From positions 1 to 64,000 of the forward strand of contig JAOBWK010000021.1 in the NCBI GenBank assembly GCA_025463305.1: a stretch of DNA of 64,000 bases, read 5' to 3'. Shown one piece after another: positions 57,253-64,000 of this stretch (its first letter is position 1; each line of letters starts with the position of its first letter). Under the pieces are notes generated by a model. It was not told where the DNA came from. It did no database searches and saw only the letters and a program-made list of their open reading frames with translations. The DNA comes from Ilumatobacteraceae bacterium (GTDB lineage: Bacteria; Actinomycetota; Acidimicrobiia; Acidimicrobiales; Ilumatobacteraceae). The translations under genes were made by a program, and so were the position numbers.

Positions 57253-58212
57253 GTGGCTTCATCATCGTCCGCCAGCAAGGTCGCCAAGCTCGCCCAGAAG
57301 GGCAAGGGCAAGAAGGTGCGCTTCCAAGGTGGCACCCTCTTCCCGGTGGTGATCGTCATCATCGTCGCGCTCCTCGGCGCGCTCGTCGTGTACGCCCGCC
57401 AGTCGCGCCCCGGGCCGGGTGAGGGTGAGCCGACCTCGCTCGAGCACTGGCACGCCGCGCTGGGCTTCTACGTCTGCGACGAGAACGGCCTCAAGTTCGA
57501 GCCGAACCTCACCGGCACGCTCGAAGAGACCGACGCGAATGGCCAGCTGATCAGCCAGGAGTTCGTCGCCACCGGCATCCACTCGCACGGCGACGGCGTG
57601 ATGCACTGGCACCCGAACTCGAGCGGCAAGGCCACCGGCACCAACGCCAAGCTCGGCGTGTTCTTGAACAACTACCACGTCACCTTGAGCAACACGAAGC
57701 TCGCGTTCCCGGCCTCGCAGGGTGGCGACGTGTTCGAAGAGGGCAAGTCGAAGTGCAAGATCAACGGTGTCGAGAAGACGGCGTCGCTGAAGGTCTGGGT
57801 GTGGAACCACTACACGCAGATCCCCGGCGGCAAGGACCCCCAGGACCCCGCCGTGTACACCACGAACATGGGCGACGTCCGGATCAAGAACGACGGCATG
57901 GTCTTCGTGGTCGCCTACGTCCCCGACGACACGCCGGTGAAGGCGCCCGAGACGGCATTCAACCTGCCCGAGCTCGGTGCGGCCGACGGCAGTGGCAACA
58001 CCGTCACCAACGACAGCACCGTCACCAGCGACTCGACGGTCGGCACCGGCAGCACCGCGGCCACCACGGTCTCCACCGGCACGGGCGACACGTCGGGCAG
58101 CACGCCCACCTCCACCGCCGGCACCGCCGCCGGGGAGCCGTCGGCCACCACCGTGGCGTCCTCGACGGCCACCACCGTGAAGGCGGCCAGCACCACCACG
58201 ACGGGGGGCTGA
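57253..58212 (+). CDS. single-span membrane protein with His-rich extracellular domain
   Basis: A 319-residue protein. A Lys-rich cytoplasmic N-terminus (1-27) precedes one membrane helix (about 28-47). A globular extracellular domain (about 60-240) follows, then a long Thr/Ser/Ala tail. The domain holds a striking set of histidines in EHWHAALGFYVC (H65, H67, C75) and GIHSHGDGVMHWHP (H110, H112, H118, H120), suggesting a metal site. I know no named family or function. GTG 57253 follows a TAACCT/CATACT region and may be leaderless. Its stop shares one base with the nucleotidyltransferase start, tying it to the glycan operon. Confidence 0.8.
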   Translation: MASSSSASKVAKLAQKGKGKKVRFQGGTLFPVVIVIIVALLGALVVYARQSRPGPGEGEPTSLEHWHAALGFYVCDENGLKFEPNLTGTLEETDANGQLISQEFVATGIHSHGDGVMHWHPNSSGKATGTNAKLGVFLNNYHVTLSNTKLAFPASQGGDVFEEGKSKCKINGVEKTASLKVWVWNHYTQIPGGKDPQDPAVYTTNMGDVRIKNDGMVFVVAYVPDDTPVKAPETAFNLPELGAADGSGNTVTNDSTVTSDSTVGTGSTAATTVSTGTGDTSGSTPTSTAGTAAGEPSATTVASSTATTVKAASTTTTGG

Positions 58213-59204
58213 TGCGGGCGGTCGTCCTGGTCGGAGGCTTCGGCACCCGCCTGCGCCCGCTGACCCTCAGCGTCCCGAAGCCGATGCTGCCCGTCGGGCA
58301 CGTGTCGATCATCGAGCGCCTCGTCGGCAACCTCGTCCGCGGCGGCGTCACCGAGGTCGTCCTCGCCCTCGGGTTCAAGCCGGAGCCGTTCGTCGAAGCG
58401 TTTCCCGACGGCACCTGTGCCGGTGCCACCCTCACCTACGCGGTCGAGCCCGAGCCACTCGACACGGCGGGTGCGATCGCCTTCGCCGCCGGGTTCGCCC
58501 GCATCGACGACACGTTCGTCGTCGCCAACGGCGACGTGCTGACCGACCTCGACATCGCCGCGCTCGTCGCGTTCCACCGTGCAAACGGGGCCGAGGCCAC
58601 GTTGCACCTCACGCCGGTGGCCGATCCGTCGGCGTTCGGCGTGGTCGAGACCGACGCCTCCGGGCTGGTCCGGCGCTTCGTCGAGAAGCCGGCACCGGGC
58701 ACCACGTCGAGCAACATGATCAACGCAGGCACCTACGTGTTCGAGCCGTCCGTGCTGGCCCGCATCCCCGGTGGCCGCAAGGTCAGCATCGAGCGCGAGA
58801 TCTTCCCCGTCATCGTCGCCGAGCACCGCCTGTGGGCGATGCCCACCGACGACTACTGGGTCGACACGGGCACGCCGGAGCTGTTCCTCCAGGCGAACCT
58901 CGACGTCATCTCCGGCAAGCGGCCCGAGCACAGCCGTGCCGTGGCGATCGCCGATGGCAGCGTCATCGGCAGCGACGTGTCGACGCGCGATTCGATCATC
59001 GCCCACGGCGCAACCGTGGCCGACGGAGCCTCGGTGGTGTCATCGGTGATCCTGGCGGGTGGCCGCGTCGGCGTCGGTGCGACGGTCAGCCACAGCGTCG
59101 TCATGGGCGACATCGGCGACGGTGCATCGGTGTCGGGCTGCGTCGTCGGTGCCGACGGCGTGGTGGCTGCAGGCGAGAGTCGCACCGACGAACGCATTGC
59201 CTGA
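58212..59204 (+). CDS. NDP-sugar pyrophosphorylase (mannose-1-phosphate guanylyltransferase-like)
   Basis: A 330-residue nucleotidyltransferase that makes an NDP-sugar from a sugar 1-phosphate and an NTP. VVLVGGFGTRLRPLTLSVPK at the N-terminus is the signature loop; VANGDVLTDLD, FVEKPAPGTTSSNMINAGTY and TDDYWVDTGTPE complete the active site. A C-terminal left-handed beta-helix-like stretch (about 245-320) is rich in hexapeptide-type repeats. The sequence is closest to GDP-mannose pyrophosphorylases, which would supply the GDP-mannose used by the gmd product nearby; the nucleotide is inferred. Confidence 0.88.
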   Translation: MRAVVLVGGFGTRLRPLTLSVPKPMLPVGHVSIIERLVGNLVRGGVTEVVLALGFKPEPFVEAFPDGTCAGATLTYAVEPEPLDTAGAIAFAAGFARIDDTFVVANGDVLTDLDIAALVAFHRANGAEATLHLTPVADPSAFGVVETDASGLVRRFVEKPAPGTTSSNMINAGTYVFEPSVLARIPGGRKVSIEREIFPVIVAEHRLWAMPTDDYWVDTGTPELFLQANLDVISGKRPEHSRAVAIADGSVIGSDVSTRDSIIAHGATVADGASVVSSVILAGGRVGVGATVSHSVVMGDIGDGASVSGCVVGADGVVAAGESRTDERIA

Positions 59205-59216
59205 CAACATGCGGTC

Positions 59217-60140
59217 ATGACCCCACTCGTCGTCGGAGGTGCCGGCTTCCTCGGCTCGCACGTCGTCGACCGGCTGCTGGCCGAGGGCTCACCCACCGAT
59301 GTCGTCGACGATCTGTCCACCGGCGTGCTCGGCAACCTCGCCGATGCCCGCGCCGCGGGCGGCTCGCTGAAGATCCACACGCTCGACGTGCGCGCCGGTG
59401 ACTTCGGCTCGCTGGTGTCGATGCGGCGACCCGACGTCATCTTCCACCTCGGCCTGCTCACGCCCGGCCAGTTCGACCGCGACGTCGACGGCTCGGCCAT
59501 CGCCAGCCTGCTCGCCGTGCTCGAGGCCGCGCGCAGCCACGGTGTCGGCAAGGTGGTGGTCGCCCTCCCCGCCGGAGCGCTCTACGGCGAGGTGCCGTCG
59601 CGCGAACTGCCCGTGAAGGAGAGCCGTGCGTTCGAGCCCAACGGGCTGCGCGGCGTGCTCGCCCGCACGGTCGTCGAGCTGCTCACCCTGTATCGCAACG
59701 AGCACGCGGTGGAGCACACCGCGCTGGCGTTGTCGTCGGTGTACGGACCGCGTCAGCGGCCGGCCGACGGCGTGGTCGCCAGCTTCGCCGCCGCCTTTGC
59801 AGCGGGCCGCCCGCTCGAGGTCCACGGCGATGGCCGCCAGACACGTGATCTGATCTACGCCGACGACGCGGTCGACGCCATCGTGCGCGCCGGCCAGCGC
59901 GGCGGTGGGTTGATGATCAACGTCGGCACGGGCGTGCAGACCTCCGTCCGCGACCTCGCCGCACTCATCGCGCCCGACGCCGCGGTCGTCTCGCTGCCGC
60001 GCCGCGCCCGTGATCTCTCGCGGGTCGCGGTGTCGCCGACCCGGGCGCGCATCCACCTGCAGTGGTCGCCGTGGACAGAGCTCGCGAGCGGGTTGCGGTC
60101 GACGGTGGCGACGTACGCGCCGGCGGCCGAGCGCTCCTGA
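59217..60140 (+). CDS. NAD-dependent epimerase/dehydratase-like protein lacking the catalytic Tyr-Lys pair
   Basis: A 307-residue extended SDR. The nucleotide-binding GGAGFLGSH (7-15) is intact and SSVYGPRQRP (about 173-182) and DLIYADDAVDAI match the GalE-like family. Where the family has the catalytic Ser in SSS-x-x-YG and the YxxxK pair, this protein has ALPAGALYG and G146-V-L-A-R150. The tyrosine and the lysine are therefore both replaced (Gly, Arg), and the serine by Ala or Gly. It is unlikely to be a standard epimerase and may bind a nucleotide sugar for another purpose. It lies 12 nt after the pyrophosphorylase gene. Confidence 0.85.
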   Translation: MTPLVVGGAGFLGSHVVDRLLAEGSPTDVVDDLSTGVLGNLADARAAGGSLKIHTLDVRAGDFGSLVSMRRPDVIFHLGLLTPGQFDRDVDGSAIASLLAVLEAARSHGVGKVVVALPAGALYGEVPSRELPVKESRAFEPNGLRGVLARTVVELLTLYRNEHAVEHTALALSSVYGPRQRPADGVVASFAAAFAAGRPLEVHGDGRQTRDLIYADDAVDAIVRAGQRGGGLMINVGTGVQTSVRDLAALIAPDAAVVSLPRRARDLSRVAVSPTRARIHLQWSPWTELASGLRSTVATYAPAAERS

Positions 60141-60143
60141 CGG

Positions 60144-61106
60144 TCAGCGTCCGGCGGCGGCCAGCGTGGCCCGGGCGAGGGTTGCCGAGACCTCGGCGCT
60201 GCTCATGATCGACGGCACCACGATGGCGCGCATCCCCTCGGCCTCGACCGCGTCGGCGAGGTGGGCGTCGACCGGGTCGATGACGAGCGCGCTCGAGATC
60301 GGCGCGTAGAGGCGGGCCACACCCACCACCGACGGTTCGTGGCCGAGCTCGGTGAGCATGTGGTCGGCCGGACCCTTCAGCGCCGCACCACCGACGATGG
60401 GCGAGACGGCCACGACCGTGTCGCGCCGACCGGCGAGCAGCGCATCGACATCGTGCAGGGCGCGCATCGGGCCGATCGACACCAGCGGGTTCGACGGCGC
60501 GATCACGACCGCATCGGCGGCGGTGAGGGCGGCCCGAGCCGCAGCGGTGAGCTGGGCGACGTCGGCGCCGACGAAGCGCACGGCGCTGACCGGCACTCCG
60601 TGCTGGCGCTGCACGAAGTACTCCTGGAAGCTGATCTCCTCGCCGGAGCCGTCGGCGAGGGTCACCCGTGTCTCCACCGTTGCGTCGGTCATCGGCAACA
60701 GTGCGATCCCGACGCCGAACGCACGGGCGATCTCGGACGTCACCTCGGTGAGCGTGGCGCCCTCGTGCAACCGCGCGGTGCGGTAGAAGTGGGTGGCGAG
60801 GTCCTGATCGCCGAGGTTGAACCACGTCGGTGCGGCGGTGGAGCCCGCCGGGCGCACGTCGACGAAGCGGGCCAACGCCGCCATCGCCCGCCAGGTCTCG
60901 TCGCTGAGCCCCCAACCGCGCACCGGGTCGATCGCACCGGCGAGGGTGTAGGTGACGGTGTCGATGTCGGGCGAGATCGACAGCCCGTGCATCACCGTGT
61001 CGTCACCGGTGTTGACGATGGCGGTGATCTCATCGGCCGGCACGATCTGGAGCAGGGCGCGCAGGAAGCGGGCGGCGCCCACACCTCCGGAGACAACGGT
61101 GATCAT
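60144..61106 (-). CDS. cofD: 2-phospho-L-lactate (or phosphoenolpyruvate) transferase, F420 biosynthesis
   Basis: A 320-residue CofD/FbiA enzyme that joins the phospho-lactate or phosphoenolpyruvate moiety to the deazaflavin Fo during coenzyme F420 synthesis. ITVVSGGVGAARFLRALL at the N-terminus, NTGDDTVMHGLSISPDIDTV, and WFNLGDQDLATHFYRT are family signatures, as is VIAPSNPLVSIGP near the GTP site. ATG 61106 shares one base with the TGA of the upstream glycosyltransferase gene (TGATG). cofE and the Fo synthase are not in the window. It supplies the cofactor probably used by the LLM oxidoreductases. Confidence 0.95.
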   Translation of the reverse strand: MITVVSGGVGAARFLRALLQIVPADEITAIVNTGDDTVMHGLSISPDIDTVTYTLAGAIDPVRGWGLSDETWRAMAALARFVDVRPAGSTAAPTWFNLGDQDLATHFYRTARLHEGATLTEVTSEIARAFGVGIALLPMTDATVETRVTLADGSGEEISFQEYFVQRQHGVPVSAVRFVGADVAQLTAAARAALTAADAVVIAPSNPLVSIGPMRALHDVDALLAGRRDTVVAVSPIVGGAALKGPADHMLTELGHEPSVVGVARLYAPISSALVIDPVDAHLADAVEAEGMRAIVVPSIMSSAEVSATLARATLAAAGR

Positions 61107-62239
61107 CAGGATCCTTCCTCGGCGAGGCGGTGGTGGAGCGCAGCGAGCTGTCGCGCGGTGTCGGGCCACGAGTACACGCTGAGCCGCTCGTGCCCGGCGC
61201 GGACGAGACGGCTGCGGACTTCATCGTCGGTGACGAGCGTGTCGATGGCGGCCGCGAGCGCGTCGACGTCGTCGGCGCCGACCTGCAGCGCGGCGTCGCC
61301 GGCCACCTCGGGGATCGATCCGCGATCGGAGGCGACGATGGGGAGGTCGTGCTGCATCGCCTCCAGCAACGGGAACCCGAAGCCTTCGTCGAGCGACGGG
61401 TAGGCCAGCAGCCGGGCGTGCTCGAGCAGCCAACGCTTGGTGGCATTGTCGACGCGGCCGGTGCGGACGACCCGGGCGCGCCCATCGGCCGTGAGCGCGG
61501 CGATGGCGGTGTCGACCGCACCGATGTCATCGCCGTCGCCACCGGCGAGCACCAGGTGCAGCGCTGGATGTGCCGCCGCGATCGCCCCGAACGCAGCGAC
61601 GAGGCGGGGCAGGTTCTTGCGGCGTTCGAGGGTGCCGATGGCCAGCACGAACGGCGCACCGCCGGCGATGGCCGGGTCGGAGATCGGTGTCGAACCGGTG
61701 GTGGCCGTCAGCGGCAGCGCGGCGAGCGGCACCACCTCGACCCGGTCGGTGTGCAGCAGCTCGCGTACGGCGTCGGCGGTCGCGTGTGACGACGCGTGCA
61801 CGAGCGCACCGGTAGCGACGGCCCGGCGGAGCACGTCGCCAGCACGCGCCACGTCGGGCGCGGCGTGCGCCGGGTTGCGCAGGAACCAGCAGTCGTAGAC
61901 GGTGACCAGTCGGGGCAGCCGGCTCGGCCCGACCACGTAGTTGGTGCCGTGCAGCACCTGCGCCGGCCGAAGCCAATGATCGAGCCGGGGATGGCCGGCG
62001 CGGCTCCACAGCCGCTGGGCCACCATCGCCGGCAGCGGCAGCCGGGTCATCCCGTCCTGGAGGGTGCCCCGGAAGCTGAGCGCATACGGACGCAGCGCGA
62101 CGTCGTCGCGAGCGTCGAGCGAGGCGATCATCTGCCCGACCGCAGCGCCGATGCCCGTGATCTGACCGAGCAGCGGACCGGCGTCGACGGCCACCGTGAC
62201 GGGCGTGTCGTGCTCGATCGGCCCTCCCACGCAGGGCAT
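61106..62239 (-). CDS. GT4-family glycosyltransferase
   Basis: A 377-residue GT-B glycosyltransferase. [20 protein letters not shown] is the N-terminal loop, [15 protein letters not shown] lies in the acceptor half, [20 protein letters not shown] at the donor side and [20 protein letters not shown] is the donor motif. It resembles mannosyl- and rhamnosyltransferases that act on surface glycans. It is transcribed leftwards together with cofD, to which it is coupled by a one-base overlap, although the two functions are unrelated. Confidence 0.9.
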   Translation of the reverse strand: MPCVGGPIEHDTPVTVAVDAGPLLGQITGIGAAVGQMIASLDARDDVALRPYALSFRGTLQDGMTRLPLPAMVAQRLWSRAGHPRLDHWLRPAQVLHGTNYVVGPSRLPRLVTVYDCWFLRNPAHAAPDVARAGDVLRRAVATGALVHASSHATADAVRELLHTDRVEVVPLAALPLTATTGSTPISDPAIAGGAPFVLAIGTLERRKNLPRLVAAFGAIAAAHPALHLVLAGGDGDDIGAVDTAIAALTADGRARVVRTGRVDNATKRWLLEHARLLAYPSLDEGFGFPLLEAMQHDLPIVASDRGSIPEVAGDAALQVGADDVDALAAAIDTLVTDDEVRSRLVRAGHERLSVYSWPDTARQLAALHHRLAEEGS

Positions 62240-62291
62240 GGTACCGGCCGATCAGCGGGGCCGATGATGGGGGAGCCTCCGCCGCACCCCC

Positions 62292-62329
62292 TAGACTGCG
62301 GTGTCCCGCGCGGCCGCTCGGGACACCGC
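62292..62329 (+). promoter_or_regulatory. -10-like hexamer and 11-bp hairpin upstream of gmd
   Basis: TAGACT (62292-62297) is a good actinobacterial -10 sequence. Directly after it, GCGGTGTCCCG (62298-62308) and its exact reverse complement (62319-62329) form an 11-bp stem with a 10-nt loop that contains the self-complementary GCGGCCGC. The hairpin would begin at or near the transcript start and end 23 nt before the gmd ATG. It may be an operator or a 5' leader structure; no clear -35 is seen. Confidence 0.5.
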
Positions 62330-62352
62330 CGCAACAACTCAGGACCCTTCAC

Positions 62353-63351
62353 ATGCCCCGCGCGTTCATCACTGGTATCACCGGCCAAGACGGTCGTCAC
62401 CTCGCCGAGTTCCTCCACGGCAAGGGCTACGAGGTCTACGGCATGATCACCGGTCAGAACAACCCCAAGGCGACCAGCCTGCACGAGGAGATGCCGTTCA
62501 TCGAGTTCGTGCCCGGCGACCTGGCCGACCTGCCGTCGCTGGTCAAGGCGATGACGGTGGCCCAGCCCGACGAGGTGTACAACCTCGGCGCGATCTCGTT
62601 CGTCGCGATGAGCTTCAACCAGGCCGAGCTCACGGCCAACATCACCGGCCTCGGCGTGCTGCGCATGCTCGAGGCGATCCGGATGGTGGGCGGCAACGAG
62701 AACAACCCGATCCGCTTCTACCAGGCGTCGTCGTCGGAGATGTTCGGCAAGGTGCGCGAGACCCCGCAGACCGAGCTGACGCCGTTCCACCCCCGCAGCC
62801 CGTACGGCTGCGCGAAGGTGTTCGGCCACGACATCACGGTCAACTACCGCGAGAGCTACGGCATGTACGCGTGCAGCGGCATCCTCTTCAACCACGAGGG
62901 CCCGCGCCGCGGCCTCGAGTTCGTCACCCGCAAGGTCACCAATGCCGCGGCCCGGATCAAGCTCGGGCTGCAGGACCACGTCGTGCTCGGCAACATCGAC
63001 AGCAAGCGTGACTGGGGATTCGCCGGCGACTACGTCAAGGCGATGTGGCTGATGCTGCAGCAGGACAGCCCCGCCGACTACGTCATCGCCACCGGCGTGA
63101 TGAACAGCATCGAGGATCTCGTCAAGTACGCGTTCGCCGAGGTCGGCATCGAGGACTGGCAGTCGCACGTGCGCCAGGACCAGCGGTTCTTCCGCCCGGC
63201 CGAGGTCGACCTGCTCATCGGCGACGCCACCAAGGCCCGCACCGAGCTCGGCTGGACCCCCGAGGTCCAGTTCGACCAGCTGGTCTCGATGATGGTGGCC
63301 AACGACCTCGAGCTCGAGGCCAAGAAGGCCGGTCTCGCCGTCCCGTCCTGA
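62353..63351 (+). CDS. gmd: GDP-mannose 4,6-dehydratase
   Basis: A 332-residue extended SDR that turns GDP-mannose into GDP-4-keto-6-deoxymannose, precursor of GDP-fucose, GDP-rhamnose and perosamine. GITGQDG (8-14) binds NADP, SSSEMFG is at 126-132, and the catalytic Y151 and K155 are in [29 protein letters not shown] and [13 protein letters not shown] are diagnostic of Gmd. ATG 62353 follows a weak AGGAC ribosome site. It fits with the pyrophosphorylase at 58212, which may make GDP-mannose, and with the surrounding glycosyltransferases. Confidence 0.95.
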   Translation: MPRAFITGITGQDGRHLAEFLHGKGYEVYGMITGQNNPKATSLHEEMPFIEFVPGDLADLPSLVKAMTVAQPDEVYNLGAISFVAMSFNQAELTANITGLGVLRMLEAIRMVGGNENNPIRFYQASSSEMFGKVRETPQTELTPFHPRSPYGCAKVFGHDITVNYRESYGMYACSGILFNHEGPRRGLEFVTRKVTNAAARIKLGLQDHVVLGNIDSKRDWGFAGDYVKAMWLMLQQDSPADYVIATGVMNSIEDLVKYAFAEVGIEDWQSHVRQDQRFFRPAEVDLLIGDATKARTELGWTPEVQFDQLVSMMVANDLELEAKKAGLAVPS

Positions 63352-63458
63352 ATCTCCGGTTCGGGACTGGCCTCCGGTCGCGGACGACCTTGGGCCGCTC
63401 CTCGCGGCGGCTGGTCGCTGGCGCTCCTGGCGCCGCGTCCCAGCCCTCCCGTCGTGCC

Positions 63459-64000
63459 TCAGGCCTCGTAGGGGTGGTCGACCGCGGCTTCGACCAGCGA
63501 GCCGAGGTCCGGGGCGACGCCGGCCGCCAGGCGCATCCGCAGGGCCAGCGCGAACGACAGCGCAGCGGCCACGGATGACGCCACCAGGGCGAGCTCGACG
63601 CGCAGCAGTGCGTCGTGCGAGCTCAGCCAGACGACGAGTACGAACGTGACCAACCCGACCAGCCAGCCGAGCGCGACGAGCGAGTGGCCGTGCAGCGCGA
63701 TCACTGCCTGGGCGAACGTCAGGGCGATCATGTAGATCCCAGAACCGAGGGCGAGCATCGTGATCGTCCGCGTTTCGAGGTGCGCTTGGAAGGCCTTCTC
63801 CAGCAACGTCGGCCCGATCGCGGCGGCGCCGAGGGCACCGGCGGCGGCCACCCCGGCGACGACGAGCAGGAGGTTGCGCAGCCCGTGGCGGAACTCGTCG
63901 AGCTTGCCAGCGCCGGCCAGGCCGGCCAGGCGGGGGAGCAGCGCAGCCTGCACCGCCTGGAACATGAACAGCGGGATGCGTCCGAGCAGCACGCCCGACC
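63459..64000 (-). CDS. polysaccharide flippase/transporter, C-terminal part (runs off right edge)
   Basis: The last 180 or so codons of a polytopic membrane protein that continues beyond the window. About five hydrophobic helices are visible (for example LLLVVAGVAAAGALGAAA, IYMIALTFAQAVIAL and WLVGLVTFVLVVWL). PLFMFQAVQAALLPRLAGLA near the edge resembles Wzx/MATE-type flippases for lipid-linked sugars. Its place beside gmd and several glycosyltransferases supports that reading, but the family assignment is tentative because the N-terminal half is missing. Confidence 0.65.
   Translation of the reverse strand, partial: SGVLLGRIPLFMFQAVQAALLPRLAGLAGAGKLDEFRHGLRNLLLVVAGVAAAGALGAAAIGPTLLEKAFQAHLETRTITMLALGSGIYMIALTFAQAVIALHGHSLVALGWLVGLVTFVLVVWLSSHDALLRVELALVASSVAAALSFALALRMRLAAGVAPDLGSLVEAAVDHPYEA

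Noticed and set aside
63352..63458. Terminator between gmd and the flippase gene
   Set aside because: Only a 5-bp GGCGC/GCGCC stem (63420-63434) and a repeated CTCCGGT are seen; nothing strong enough to annotate in this 107-nt gap.

Overview
The window is about 64 kb of very GC-rich (about 70%) bacterial DNA with dense, often overlapping genes and many GTG starts. The gene content points to an aerobic actinomycete, most likely of class Acidimicrobiia (Ilumatobacter-like). The evidence is GlgE/TreS-Mak trehalose-glucan metabolism, a CofD gene for coenzyme F420 beside two luciferase-like oxidoreductases, an O2-dependent (CobG/CobN) cobalamin pathway, and lipoproteins with Thr-rich linkers. The class assignment is inference; no rRNA or tRNA gene was seen.

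Layout. (1) 1-1922: end of a dTDP-rhamnose locus (rfbB tail, rfbD) and a repeat-bearing lipoprotein. (2) 1930-10292: catabolic genes, namely a molybdopterin oxidoreductase with a metallophosphoesterase, a TetR-controlled LLM oxidoreductase/SDR/P450 operon with a palindromic operator, and a class III aminotransferase. (3) 10420-19955: trehalose/alpha-glucan genes, glgE and a treS-maltokinase fusion on + facing treZ and treY on -, separated by a 42-bp palindrome. (4) 19977-26258: cobC-like gene divergent from cobO-cobB-cobG-cobH-cobI-cobJ. (5) 26351-31693: an ECF-like sigma factor coupled to a membrane protein with a catalytically dead L,D-transpeptidase domain, then a heterodimeric ABC exporter. 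(6) 31763-45200: cobK; a cobalamin riboswitch driving a FhuF-like Fe-S protein, cobN, a ChlI-ChlD fusion and cobQ; an undecaprenyl-phosphate sugar transferase; then, on -, a ribbon-helix-helix/corrin methyltransferase fusion, cobM, cobL and cobE. (7) 45259-53625: MFS exporter, aldo/keto reductase, FAD-linked dehydrogenase with an alpha/beta hydrolase, a second LLM oxidoreductase, a DODA-type dioxygenase, and two secreted proteins, one of low GC. (8) 53683-64000: a glycan locus with four glycosyltransferases, a nucleotidyltransferase, a degenerate epimerase, cofD, gmd and a truncated flippase.

How the genes work together. The cob genes cover most ring modification, cobalt insertion and amidation from precorrin-2 to adenosyl-cobyric acid. 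They form three polycistronic units plus cobK and the cobC-like gene as single units, and most neighbours are coupled by 4-nt start/stop overlaps. Not seen here are cobA, cobF, a cob(II) reductase, cbiB, cobU, cobS and cobT. The most unusual features are the DNA-binding-domain/methyltransferase fusion with a shared CGTAGGGYA half-site at two cob units, the riboswitch-controlled FhuF-like protein, and the sigma factor paired with a dead L,D-transpeptidase.
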